From an uncultured Muribaculaceae bacterium (lineage in GTDB: Bacteria > Bacteroidota > Bacteroidia > Bacteroidales > Muribaculaceae), in NCBI GenBank assembly GCA_910579305.1, contig CAJTTA010000003.1, positions 28,339-92,338 of the forward strand: DNA of 64,000 bases, in the 5' to 3' direction. The notes under the pieces were generated by a model. It was not told where the DNA came from. It saw only the letters and a list, made by a program, of their open reading frames with translations, and made no database searches. Position numbers and translations under genes: made by a program. This document shows positions 8,803 through 17,185 of the stretch, in pieces. Position 1 is the first letter of the stretch; each line of letters opens with the position of its first letter.

Positions 8803-10038
8803 ATGAACACAAACACACACATTCGACCTGAGGCGGCCAGATACCGCCAGGGTGGCCCTCGGGCATGGTGGATATGGATTATATCCACCATCTTTGTCAT
8901 ATACCTATTCAATGTACAGACAATGTTCTCAGATGTGCAAGGCGATATACAGACTCACCTGCGACTTGACACATGGCATCTCACCCTCATTGCAGGAACT
9001 TATACTTGGGCGTTTGCCATATTCCAGTTCTTCGGAGGAGCATTTCTCGACTGCTTCGGATCGCGCAGGGTAATGATTCCAGCCTTTATTTTTGTCACAG
9101 CGGGAGTATTTCTGTATGGCATGGCAGAATCATATACGATAATAATTCTGGCACAGGTACTTATGGCTTTGGGCGCCTGCTGCGGCTTTGTCGGCGCCGG
9201 ATACATAGGAGGAGTATGGTTTGGCATGGCAGCCTATGGCACAATGTTTGGATATGTGCAGACACTTTCCTCTATAGGTTCTGCTGTACAACAGCCCATC
9301 ATAGAGAGCGTTCTCAAGCATATTACTTATGAACAGCTTTTCACCTACCTCGGCATTTTCGGCCTGCTTCTCATCGTGCTTGCATTGATATATATGAGGA
9401 ATCCTACTCATGTTATTGTGACAAGCAATCCCTTCAAAGTCGTAGGAAACAATCTCATTCAGATCTTCAAGAAGCCACAGATGTGGATAGCGGCAATATG
9501 GGGAGGCATTATTTTCGGCCTAAATCTTGCCCTCGGAGTGGTATGGACTCCTGAAATATTCAATCATTATGGGTACAGTGATTCCGGATATATCGGAACG
9601 GCCCTGCTATGGCTCGGCCTTGCTGCAGGATCATGTTTCTGGCCTCAATGGAGCGACAAGATAGCAAGCAGACGCATCCCTTCAATCATCGGTGCGGTCA
9701 TGATCATTATCGCTCTTGCGCTTGTACTGTATGTAAGAATGCCCATGTGGTGTATGTGCGTCATGATGTTTCTCATAGGTATGGGTGCTACAGCTCATAT
9801 GCTGGCCTTCTCTGTAGGAGGAGATATAGCCGGAGGGCCTCTTGTAGGTACATCAAGTGCCTTCCTTAACGGAATGATGTTTATCTTCGGCGGACTTTTG
9901 CAGAATATCCCCTCGGCTCTTGAATCAGATGGCTACAGTTTCGACACGGCGTTTTCTCCATACATAGCAGCTGCGGTCATAGCCTTAATATTCATTTTCT
10001 TACAAAAGGAGACTGCATCCAGCCACACAAAACATTAA
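8803..10038 (+). CDS. MFS transporter (oxalate/formate-antiporter-like), next to guaD
   Basis: This 411-residue polytopic protein has twelve predicted membrane segments and the major facilitator arrangement. The loop 2-3 motif appears as GGAFLDCFGSRRVMIP, and the glycine-rich fourth and fifth helices contain GACCGFVGAGYIGGVWF. The glycine-rich helices and overall pattern suggest the OFA-like branch, but the substrate cannot be read from sequence. Its position 33 bp after guanine deaminase makes a purine base, xanthine or a related compound the best guess, and that is inference only. It is the last gene before a very strong bidirectional terminator. Confidence 0.85.
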   Translation: MNTNTHIRPEAARYRQGGPRAWWIWIISTIFVIYLFNVQTMFSDVQGDIQTHLRLDTWHLTLIAGTYTWAFAIFQFFGGAFLDCFGSRRVMIPAFIFVTAGVFLYGMAESYTIIILAQVLMALGACCGFVGAGYIGGVWFGMAAYGTMFGYVQTLSSIGSAVQQPIIESVLKHITYEQLFTYLGIFGLLLIVLALIYMRNPTHVIVTSNPFKVVGNNLIQIFKKPQMWIAAIWGGIIFGLNLALGVVWTPEIFNHYGYSDSGYIGTALLWLGLAAGSCFWPQWSDKIASRRIPSIIGAVMIIIALALVLYVRMPMWCMCVMMFLIGMGATAHMLAFSVGGDIAGGPLVGTSSAFLNGMMFIFGGLLQNIPSALESDGYSFDTAFSPYIAAAVIALIFIFLQKETASSHTKH

Positions 10039-10048
10039 TAATCCCTAT

Positions 10049-10101
10049 AAAATAGCTTGAAGAGACCTGCACATATTCGGCAGGTCTCTTCAAGCTATTT
10101 T
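10049..10101. terminator. Perfect 22-bp bidirectional terminator between the guaD cassette and truA
   Basis: Arms at 10049-10070 and 10080-10101 are exact inverted complements around a 9-nt loop, with an A-run on the left and T-run on the right, so the hairpin can work on both strands. It lies between the convergent MFS gene and truA stops. Confidence 0.88.
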
Positions 10102-10114
10102 AACGTGTATGGCT

Positions 10115-10858
10115 TCAATCTACATATGGATATTTCACATCCCACAGATATAAGGCGTGAGCAGGCATCGAGACTCCTGCCGCACAGCGATCTTTCTGCT
10201 TGATAATATCCATGAATTCCTCCAAAGACAGCTTCCCGCGCCCCACTTCTACAAGGGTGCCCACCACTGCGCGCACCATATTGCGAAGAAACCTGTCTGC
10301 TGTAATTGTAAATACCCAGGCCGCATCGCCGAGCCGAGTCCATTTTGCATGGGTTACGTTACAGACATTAGTCTTGACATCGGTATGCAACTTTGCAAAT
10401 GATGTGAAATCTTCCGTGTCAAGCAATATTTCAGCAGCCTTATTCATCGCTTCAAAATCAAGCCTGTAAGGTGAATGCCATGCAAGTTCCGAGAAGAACG
10501 GACTCTTTTTGTCAATAAGAAAGTATTTATACGTTCTCTCAACGGCATCAAATCTTGCATGGGCGTCAGTCTCCACTGGTATGAGCCTCTGGAAAGATAT
10601 TTGTTTACCACACATATGATTAAGCGACCGAAGAAGCGCATCGGAATTCTCAATAGGCTTCTCCGCATCAAAATGTGCATACATACAGCGTGCATGCACT
10701 CCGGCATCAGTACGCCCGGCTCCTACTATAGGCGTAGGCTGCCGGAGTACTGTTGCAAGTGCGGTTTCTATCTCTTGCTGAACTGTACGCCCGTTAGGCT
10801 GGATTTGCCAGCCACAAAATCCGGCTCCGTTATAAGAGAGTTGAAGAAAATACCTCAT
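10115..10858 (-). CDS. truA: tRNA pseudouridine(38-40) synthase TruA
   Basis: This 247-residue enzyme isomerises U38-U40 in the anticodon arm of tRNAs. The catalytic Asp lies in the motif GAGRTDAGVHA (about residues 46-56). The N-terminal YFLQLSYNGAGFCGWQIQPN block and the C-terminal FLRNMVRAVVGTLVEVG block are classic TruA. The length is standard. The ATG at 10858 overlaps the end of speA by 4 nt, so it is probably translationally coupled to it, as the last gene in the long minus-strand run. Confidence 0.95.
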   Translation of the reverse strand: MRYFLQLSYNGAGFCGWQIQPNGRTVQQEIETALATVLRQPTPIVGAGRTDAGVHARCMYAHFDAEKPIENSDALLRSLNHMCGKQISFQRLIPVETDAHARFDAVERTYKYFLIDKKSPFFSELAWHSPYRLDFEAMNKAAEILLDTEDFTSFAKLHTDVKTNVCNVTHAKWTRLGDAAWVFTITADRFLRNMVRAVVGTLVEVGRGKLSLEEFMDIIKQKDRCAAGVSMPAHALYLWDVKYPYVD

Positions 10859-12747
10859 TCCAGATATGTATAACCGTATAAGCCGGAACGATAATTATTG
10901 AGGAACTGACGCCCTTCTTCAGGAGTGATCTTACCTTGCTTCATGCAAGAAGATACCCATGTCTCAAGATTCCTCACAAGCTTCTTGGGGTTATATTCCA
11001 CATAATCAAGCACGTCAGCTACAGTCTCTCCATCAATAATCTGCTCGATCACCGGCCCTGATTCCTTCACTGTAATGTGCACGGCATTAGTATCGCCAAA
11101 CAAATTATGCAGGTCGCCAAGAATCTCTTGATATGCTCCGACAAGGAAGACACCGAAATAATAATGCTCCCCTGTCTTGAGAGGGTGTACGGGCAATGAA
11201 TCGGAAATCCCTCGCGGAGAGACAAAGTTAGCTATTTTCCCATCAGAATCACAGGTTACATCCTGCAGGGTTGCAAGTCGCACAGGTTTCTCATCAAGCC
11301 TCTGTATAGGCATGATTGGGAACACCTGATCTATCGCCCAAGAGTCCGGCAAACTTTGGAAGAGAGAAAAATTGCAGAAATATTTATCTGGCAGCATACG
11401 AGCCACTTTCCGCAACTCTTCAGGCGGGTGCTTCATGGAGCCGGTAATGCTGTTGACATCTCTCGCAACGCTCCAGAACAACTTTTCAATCTGCGCTCTT
11501 GTGCGCAGGTCAAGCAGTCCGAGAGAGAATAACTCCAGAGCCTCTTCTCGTATCTGCAGTGCATCATGCCAGTCTTCAAACACTCTTGAAGGATTGATCT
11601 TATCCCATATGCCATAAAGCTCGCGTGCAAGCTCATGTGCATTTTCAGCCACAACCATATCATCCTTCCATTCCGGAAGAGCCGTAGACGCAAGCGCCTC
11701 AATGATCAAGACTGAATGATGCGCCGTAACCGAACGCCCACTCTCTGTAATTATATTGGGATGCGGCAGATTATTCTTCACACACACATCTACCAGTGCC
11801 GACACTGAATCATTTACATACTCCTGTATGCTATAATTCATCGAATTCTCACTGGATGAGGAGCGTGTGCCATCATAATCTACGCCAAGCCCTCCTCCTA
11901 TGTCCACGAAATCAATCTGAAATCCCATGGATTGCAACTGCACATAAAATTGCATTGCCTCACGCAATGCATTCTTTATACGGCGAATCTTTGTAATCTG
12001 GCTTCCTATATGGAAATGTATGAATTTCAGACAATGAGAAAGCTTGTTCTTCTCTAAAAAACCGAGAGCATCCAGCAGCTCCGATGAGTTGAGTCCAAAC
12101 TTGCTCACATCGCCACCGCTCTCTTCCCATTTGCCTGATCCGGAAGAGGTAAGCTTTATACGAATACCTATATTGGGCTCAATCTTCAGCTTTTTGGATA
12201 TGTCAGCTATCAGCTTAAGCTCATTGAGTTTCTCCACTACGATGAATATGCGTCTGCCCATCTTCTGTGCGAGAAGCGCCAGCTCCACATAATCCTTATC
12301 CTTATAACCATTACATATGACAATGGAATTTTCGTGGGTATTCACAGCAAGCACGGCATGCAGCTCCGGCTTTGAGCCGGCTTCAAGTCCGATGTTATAT
12401 TTATTACCATGACTCACGATTTCTTCCACTACCTGCCGCATCTGGTTGACCTTTATAGGATAGACTATAAAGTTTTGTCCCTCATAATTATATTCTTCGG
12501 CCGCGCGGGCAAAACAACTCTGAAGATTGCTTATGCGGTCATCCAATATGTCGGGAAAGCGGAGAAGCACCGGTGCTGTCACATCACGCAGTGCCAGCTC
12601 ATCCATCAAATCCTTAAGATCTACCGGAGGGCAACCTTGTCGCGGTGAGACTTCCACATGTCCGGCATCATTAATCTTAAAATAGGAATGGCCCCATCCG
12701 GGCACATTGTAGAGTTCTGAGGAATCCTCAATTCGCCATTTTCTCAT
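10855..12747 (-). CDS. speA: Biosynthetic arginine decarboxylase
   Basis: This 630-residue PLP enzyme decarboxylates arginine to agmatine, the first step of polyamine synthesis. The PLP-binding Lys is in VYPIKVNQ, followed by the barrel segments GLEAGSKPEL and FHIGSQI and the glycine-rich DIGGGLGVDYDG. The C-terminal beta domain carries the second active-site block around CDSDGKI. The length matches the long bacterial SpeA form. Upstream on the same strand are a short SSB gene and the ArgC-like and ArgR genes, so the neighbourhood has an arginine theme. Downstream truA overlaps by 4 nt. Confidence 0.95.
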   Translation of the reverse strand: MRKWRIEDSSELYNVPGWGHSYFKINDAGHVEVSPRQGCPPVDLKDLMDELALRDVTAPVLLRFPDILDDRISNLQSCFARAAEEYNYEGQNFIVYPIKVNQMRQVVEEIVSHGNKYNIGLEAGSKPELHAVLAVNTHENSIVICNGYKDKDYVELALLAQKMGRRIFIVVEKLNELKLIADISKKLKIEPNIGIRIKLTSSGSGKWEESGGDVSKFGLNSSELLDALGFLEKNKLSHCLKFIHFHIGSQITKIRRIKNALREAMQFYVQLQSMGFQIDFVDIGGGLGVDYDGTRSSSSENSMNYSIQEYVNDSVSALVDVCVKNNLPHPNIITESGRSVTAHHSVLIIEALASTALPEWKDDMVVAENAHELARELYGIWDKINPSRVFEDWHDALQIREEALELFSLGLLDLRTRAQIEKLFWSVARDVNSITGSMKHPPEELRKVARMLPDKYFCNFSLFQSLPDSWAIDQVFPIMPIQRLDEKPVRLATLQDVTCDSDGKIANFVSPRGISDSLPVHPLKTGEHYYFGVFLVGAYQEILGDLHNLFGDTNAVHITVKESGPVIEQIIDGETVADVLDYVEYNPKKLVRNLETWVSSCMKQGKITPEEGRQFLNNYRSGLYGYTYLE

Positions 12748-12787
12748 TATATACTCTTAATATATATATTGTCTTCAGGCCAACGGC

Positions 12788-13105
12788 TCAATTGCCCCGG
12801 CCAAGGATTTCAAAGGTGTCAACATAAATTTCTGTAATATTACGCTGTATCTGCAGCTTGTCGGTGTAAGAACGAGTACGCAACTTGCCCTCAAGATAAA
12901 GTCGAGTCCCTTTGCGTATATATCGCTCTGCATACTCCGCATTTTTTCCTGTCATCACTATATTATGCCACTCTGTGCGCTCGCTGTCGGCGGTACGCTC
13001 ATTGGTGGCCAATGACAACAGTGCCATCGCTACATCTTTAGAGGGATAATACATCCTCGGGTCAGAACCTGCATTACCTAATAATATTACCTTGTTTACT
13101 GACAC
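12788..13105 (-). CDS. Short single-stranded DNA-binding protein without the acidic tail
   Basis: This 105-residue protein is an OB-fold SSB. The N-terminus MSVNKVILLGNAGSDP and the segments ALLSLATNER, EWHNIVMTGKNAEYAERYIRKG and YLEGKLRTRSY follow the SSB core. It stops right after the OB fold (ending FEILGRGN) and has no Gly/Pro-rich linker and no acidic DDIPF-like tip. In ordinary SSBs these recruit repair and replication partners. The start is GTG at 13105, chosen because it gives the canonical SSB N-terminus. It is probably a secondary SSB, with the full-length gene elsewhere. It lies between speA and the ArgC-like gene. Its role is unknown beyond likely ssDNA binding. Confidence 0.85.
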   Translation of the reverse strand: MSVNKVILLGNAGSDPRMYYPSKDVAMALLSLATNERTADSERTEWHNIVMTGKNAEYAERYIRKGTRLYLEGKLRTRSYTDKLQIQRNITEIYVDTFEILGRGN

Positions 13106-13152
13106 GGTTGATTAACTGATCGTAAAGAATTGCTTATAAACTTGTTTACAAA

Positions 13153-14070
13153 TTAATATCTTGAAGCCTTTAATGCCAGGCCCGTCTTTTCATACAGCCC
13201 CATGAGTAGATTCATTACATGCACAGCATCGCCGGCTCCCCCTCGCATACGGGCATCGGCTATGGCTCTGAGCTGAAGATTACCTTCGGGTGACTTATCA
13301 AGACTTACTATGCATTTATCTGTGCCCTCCACTTCATTCGGCGAGACCTCTTCGCCTGTAATGAAGGTAAGATTATGATCATCATATTGCTCTTCATACA
13401 TATCGGTAATATTATCGATTGGGACAGGAAGAGCTAGATCACAGGATATGCGCATGACTCTGCCCAGCGCCTCATTGGCTGCGAAAGAAAGTAGGATATC
13501 AAATGCTTTCGCTCCGGAGGAGGCAAGCTGCCGAATCATGTCATGAATATCACGTGGCTGCACCGCCAATATATCGGCAGCCGCCTCAACCCTGATATTG
13601 AGAATATCCGGAATCATGGCTCTCATGGCCAGCGGCAAGAGTGCAACTGTAGTTATCGATTCCAACGCAGATGGAATCACAGCATGGCGAGCTCCTCTTA
13701 CAAGAGATTTCCGATTTAACTCAGGCACACCATACACTGCAAATGTATCCCGTTCTCTCTCTTCGCTGAACGTGGCACAGAGGTCAATGACACATAGTTC
13801 CGGCTTGCCTGCAATCATGCCGCGCAGATCCTCTTTTATATCATCATATGGGACGGTGACATACAGCACATCGAGCTTTTCTACGTCAAGCGACGCAGAA
13901 AAGTCAAGGGTGCATTCCCCTATCAGTCCATGGTGCGCGGAAGTAACCTCACACCCGGCCAAGCCGGCATCTACGGCACAGCGTATCATCACATCCGGAT
14001 GATTTACCAGAATGCGCAATAATTCTCCTGCGAGGGGTGTTGCGGCGCCATATATTCCTACATTTATCAT
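13153..14070 (-). CDS. ArgC-family protein lacking catalytic residues (probable pseudoenzyme)
   Basis: This 305-residue protein clearly descends from N-acetyl-gamma-glutamyl-phosphate reductase. Conserved are INVGIYG at the N-terminus, LVNHPDV, YGVPELNR (113-120), KCIVSLDK and the C-terminal GGAGDAVHVMNLL (277-289). The catalytic block that should read NPGC is IPSA (132-135), so the acylated Cys is Ala. The Rossmann glycine motif GGAGYTAGE has become GAATPLAGE. The block that normally holds the catalytic His and the glycine-rich substrate loop (about 160-205) is unrecognisable. The frame is intact with no stop. The start at 14070 (MINVG) matches ArgC N-termini, and an upstream extension does not. 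It follows argR by 147 bp. An enzymatic role in arginine synthesis is unlikely; a binding or regulatory role is possible. Confidence 0.82.
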   Translation of the reverse strand: MINVGIYGAATPLAGELLRILVNHPDVMIRCAVDAGLAGCEVTSAHHGLIGECTLDFSASLDVEKLDVLYVTVPYDDIKEDLRGMIAGKPELCVIDLCATFSEERERDTFAVYGVPELNRKSLVRGARHAVIPSALESITTVALLPLAMRAMIPDILNIRVEAAADILAVQPRDIHDMIRQLASSGAKAFDILLSFAANEALGRVMRISCDLALPVPIDNITDMYEEQYDDHNLTFITGEEVSPNEVEGTDKCIVSLDKSPEGNLQLRAIADARMRGGAGDAVHVMNLLMGLYEKTGLALKASRY

Positions 14071-14217
14071 AAGTCTAAAATATATGAGAAGCGGCACGGA
14101 CTTTCGTTAAACATAACCTGAGTCTCTGCAAAGTTCCGCACCACTCATCATTATATCACAAAGCTATCAGCAATTGATTGGCTATAAAGCCGATATTGCC
14201 TCAGGCGAAAGAAGCAA

Positions 14218-14715
14218 TCAGTACAACGGTATTTTTTCATCAAGCGGCAATAGCCGGGCAAAGACCTCACGTGCCTGATCAAGAGTGACATCTTCACGCA
14301 AAACTGCAAAAACCGTATCGGTACCTGCAATAGTACCTATTATTTCCGGCGGATTGCTCACATCTATATCATATGCCATGCCTGCGGCATAACCGTTTCG
14401 GGTCTTGATTACAGCCATATTGCCGGAAAATGTGATAGACATGAAGCCAAGCTGATATGCCGAACTCATAGCCATCTGCCCGGAGGCAAGGAGTTTATCT
14501 TTAATTGTATTGCTGTCGGGCAATATATACATATACGTCCCTCTGTCTGTCGGAACTTTTGTTGTCTTAAGCATTTTCAAGTCACGACTGAGAGTAGCCT
14601 GAGTCACATTGTATCCATTGTCAGCAAGGCGACGGCTCAATTCTTCCTGGCTGCCAATGCAGTTGTTTTTAATGAGATCTACAATGAGCTCTACTCGGCG
14701 TTTCCTATTCTTCAT
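14218..14715 (-). CDS. argR: Arginine repressor ArgR
   Basis: This 165-residue protein represses arginine biosynthesis genes (and in some bacteria activates catabolism) when arginine is bound. The N-terminal winged helix-turn-helix (about residues 1-70) contains SQEELSRRLADNGYNVTQATLSRDLKML, and the C-terminal hexamerisation and arginine-binding domain carries GTIAGTDTVFAVLRED (about 125-140). The length is normal. It is followed by the ArgC-like pseudoenzyme, the short SSB and speA, so it may regulate this local cluster. No operator could be assigned by eye. Confidence 0.94.
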   Translation of the reverse strand: MKNRKRRVELIVDLIKNNCIGSQEELSRRLADNGYNVTQATLSRDLKMLKTTKVPTDRGTYMYILPDSNTIKDKLLASGQMAMSSAYQLGFMSITFSGNMAVIKTRNGYAAGMAYDIDVSNPPEIIGTIAGTDTVFAVLREDVTLDQAREVFARLLPLDEKIPLY

Positions 14716-14751
14716 GTTTTTAGATCAAGTGTAGTAAGATAAAATTTTTTG

Positions 14752-14759
14752 CAAATATA
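14752..14759 (-). promoter_or_regulatory. Candidate -7 box for argR
   Basis: The minus strand reads TATATTTG, matching TAnnTTTG, about 37 bp before the argR start. No convincing -33 TTTG is found at 19-21 bp spacing, so the call is tentative. Confidence 0.4.
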
Positions 14760-14876
14760 ATAAAAATAGTTGAAATTTACATTAACGGGCCTGTGATTTA
14801 GGCACTTATAATTACCCTACTTGCAAAACACCACATTATCAACTCTTTAGGCTCTCCGAAATTTTTGAATACATAT

Positions 14877-15509
14877 TCAGTCTTCCAACCCTTCCAGATC
14901 TTTCTTACACATCAAGTCCATAGCTTTCTTGATGCGTGCCGCTTCTTCATATCTTTCGTTATCCACAGCCTCCTCCAGAAGATTCCGTAATTCCGCATCT
15001 GTTCTGTCGGAATAATCTGTTTTATCGGAATCAGTGGAAGCTGACGCATCCGATACCTTTACTGCATGCGATGACACTTTCCTTATGCCGACCTCATCCA
15101 GCAATGATGAGGGTGCATATATTGGTGCGCCTACACGTATTGCAAGAGCGATGGCATCACTTGACCGTGAGTCAAGCATCACCTCCCGCTCTCCGCCACT
15201 TAAATGTAAATCCGCTGCATACACTCCACTGTCGAGTCGCTTAAGTTCAACTTTATGCAATTGCAAACCGAACGCACGCATTATATTGGTCATAAGATCA
15301 TGAGTCAGAGGGCGAGGAGTTATTATCTCCTGCAATTTGCATTCTATGCTTTGCGCCTCGGAAGTGCCGATGACTATAGGCAGGCATCTGTCGCCTCCCT
15401 CTTCCTGAAGTATCAATGCATATATTCCTGCATTCTGAGGGCTATAACGAATGCCTATCAGATTCATCCTACACAGCTGATTATCATTATTCTCCATGCT
15501 CATCATCAT
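14877..15509 (-). CDS. Bifunctional nuclease (DUF151) family protein with UVR motif
   Basis: This 210-residue protein has an N-terminal DUF151 domain (about residues 12-140). It is recognised by LPIVIGTSEAQSI, RPLTHDLM and the SSDAIALAIRVGAPIY block. A C-terminal UVR-like helical hairpin (about 172-205; LRNLLEEAVDNERYEEAARIKKA) follows. DUF151 proteins have been described as nucleases acting on DNA and RNA in some organisms, and the UVR motif mediates protein contacts in UvrB/UvrC and Clp partners. The two domains together are a common Bacteroidetes arrangement. Several Met codons sit at the start (15509, 15506, 15503, 15497), and any of them could initiate. It lies 8 bp after mnmA and is probably co-transcribed. 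Confidence 0.85.
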   Translation of the reverse strand: MMMSMENNDNQLCRMNLIGIRYSPQNAGIYALILQEEGGDRCLPIVIGTSEAQSIECKLQEIITPRPLTHDLMTNIMRAFGLQLHKVELKRLDSGVYAADLHLSGGEREVMLDSRSSDAIALAIRVGAPIYAPSSLLDEVGIRKVSSHAVKVSDASASTDSDKTDYSDRTDAELRNLLEEAVDNERYEEAARIKKAMDLMCKKDLEGLED

Positions 15510-15517
15510 ATGCTTGT

Positions 15518-16594
15518 TTAAGATTCATGTCCACCAGTTATAACTCCACTGCCAAGACATATCTTTTCATCCATACTGTAGATTATCGCATACTGGCCCG
15601 GGGCGATTCCTTGAATGGGATCTTCGGAAAGCAGGCTGAAAGTATGCATCCCTGTTTTGGTCATCAATGCTTCATGGAAATGCGGATTATGTCGGTTCTT
15701 GAATTTCACTTTCATCTCATCTGCCCCGGATGCAAATGGGTCTTCAGTGATCCAATGCATCTCTGCGAGATTTAATCTATGGCCATACTGGAGCGGAGTA
15801 TCATATCCATGCGCTACATATACTGTATTGCTATCTATATCTTTGTCGACTACATACCACGGGCCACCGCTGAGACCAAGGCCTTTACGCTGGCCTATTG
15901 TGTGATACCAATAGCCATTATGACGCCCCAATACTTTACCGGTATCGACATCCTTTATTTCACCCGGCATGTCTCCGAGATGACGGCGCAAAAAATCATT
16001 ATAATCTATTTTGCCAAGAAAACATATTCCCTGGGAATCCTTGCGGGTAGCATTCGGCAGATTAAGCTCTACAGCTATGCGCCTTACTTCAGCTTTTGGC
16101 AAAGAACCAATTGGAAACATTATATGACTTAGCTGTTCGTAACTTATCTGGGCAAGGAAATCTGTCTGATCTTTCACAGGATCCACAGCGGTTCCAAGCC
16201 AGAATTTCCCCTCCTTTTCCACGACTGTGGCGTAATGACCGGTGGCAGTCTTGTCAAATTCATGACCGCGACGCTGCTCAAAATATCCGAACTTTATTAT
16301 CTTATTGCACATCATATCGGGATGCGGAGTGAGGCCTCGCTTCACCGTATCAAGTGAATATTGCATGACATTATCCCAATATTCCTCATGCAGAGAGATG
16401 ACTTCAAATGGTAGATTATATCTTCGCGCCAAAAGCGTGCACATCTCAATATCTTCTTCTGCACTGCAGTCTCCCTCGCCATTATCCATTCCTATACGTA
16501 TATAGAACAGATGAAGGTCGTGTCCTTGTTCATGTAATAAATGCAAGGCTACGGCACTGTCCACCCCGCCCGATAATAATACTGCTATCTTCAT
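15518..16594 (-). CDS. mnmA: tRNA-specific 2-thiouridylase MnmA
   Basis: This 358-residue enzyme thiolates U34 of tRNAs for Lys, Glu and Gln. The ATP-binding PP-loop SGGVDS is at residues 8-13. The two catalytic cysteines are in PHPDMMCNKIIKF and in DSQGICFLG. The GMDNGEGDCSAEEDIE insertion replaces the usual W-rich segment and is typical of Bacteroidetes MnmA. The length is standard. It precedes the DUF151 gene by 8 bp and lies within the long minus-strand run. Confidence 0.94.
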   Translation of the reverse strand: MKIAVLLSGGVDSAVALHLLHEQGHDLHLFYIRIGMDNGEGDCSAEEDIEMCTLLARRYNLPFEVISLHEEYWDNVMQYSLDTVKRGLTPHPDMMCNKIIKFGYFEQRRGHEFDKTATGHYATVVEKEGKFWLGTAVDPVKDQTDFLAQISYEQLSHIMFPIGSLPKAEVRRIAVELNLPNATRKDSQGICFLGKIDYNDFLRRHLGDMPGEIKDVDTGKVLGRHNGYWYHTIGQRKGLGLSGGPWYVVDKDIDSNTVYVAHGYDTPLQYGHRLNLAEMHWITEDPFASGADEMKVKFKNRHNPHFHEALMTKTGMHTFSLLSEDPIQGIAPGQYAIIYSMDEKICLGSGVITGGHES

Positions 16595-16643
16595 TTATCA
16601 ACTTCTATTAGAATATAAGATCCTCTCCCTCTCTACTCTGACA

Positions 16644-17162
16644 CTACATCTGCTCCAGCTCTTCATCTTCATTGCGATTCTCTGTATGAATTATATGAAG
16701 AGATAGAAAATAATCTATGGATAATTTTCCAGGACCAACAAGAGCCAGAAAGAAGTATATCCCCATAAACATCACAGGCAGATAGCCCAGATGCTGCCAT
16801 GAAAGATCATATGAGGCCGGACTAAGGGTATCACTGAGAAGATAGTATTCGGCTATTGCCATAGCTATAAATGGCGGAGCGCACATTATACGTGTGAACA
16901 TACCGACCATTATAAATGCAGAGCATACTGTCTCTATTAGTATCATCACAATCAATGATAACTCCGAAGTCATTCCCAATACTGCCGGGAAAGTGTCTTT
17001 TATCTCATTGAACGAAGAGATTTGCCTTAATCCGAACTGGAACAACATTATGCCTATAAACAGGCGTAGAAACAATCTACCCATATTGGGATAAGAATAT
17101 CCTGTTGTGCGCAGATAAAACCGCTTGAACGGTGACAATAATCTATTACGGTGACGAGCCAT
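16644..17162 (-). CDS. DoxX-family membrane protein
   Basis: This 172-residue protein has four membrane segments (about residues 27-48, 67-90, 95-112 and 126-145). The first helix pair has the DoxX-like pattern GRLFLRLFIGIMLFQFGLRQ, and the basic N-terminus and acidic C-terminus are cytoplasmic by charge. DoxX-family proteins are poorly characterised and are often tied to membrane redox or thiol chemistry. The next gene upstream encodes a thioredoxin-like secreted protein (23 bp gap), which fits such a role, but this is inference. Confidence 0.8.
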   Translation of the reverse strand: MARHRNRLLSPFKRFYLRTTGYSYPNMGRLFLRLFIGIMLFQFGLRQISSFNEIKDTFPAVLGMTSELSLIVMILIETVCSAFIMVGMFTRIMCAPPFIAMAIAEYYLLSDTLSPASYDLSWQHLGYLPVMFMGIYFFLALVGPGKLSIDYFLSLHIIHTENRNEDEELEQM

Positions 17163-17185
17163 ACTGTTTATGTTATGATACTTGC

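Noticed and set aside
10049..10101. Possible mobile-element inverted repeat
   Set aside because: It sits exactly between convergent genes with A- and T-runs on either side, as expected for a bidirectional terminator.
13153..14070. Considered as a functional argC or an aspartate-semialdehyde dehydrogenase
   Set aside because: The catalytic Cys is missing in either case, and the landmark segments match ArgC and not Asd.
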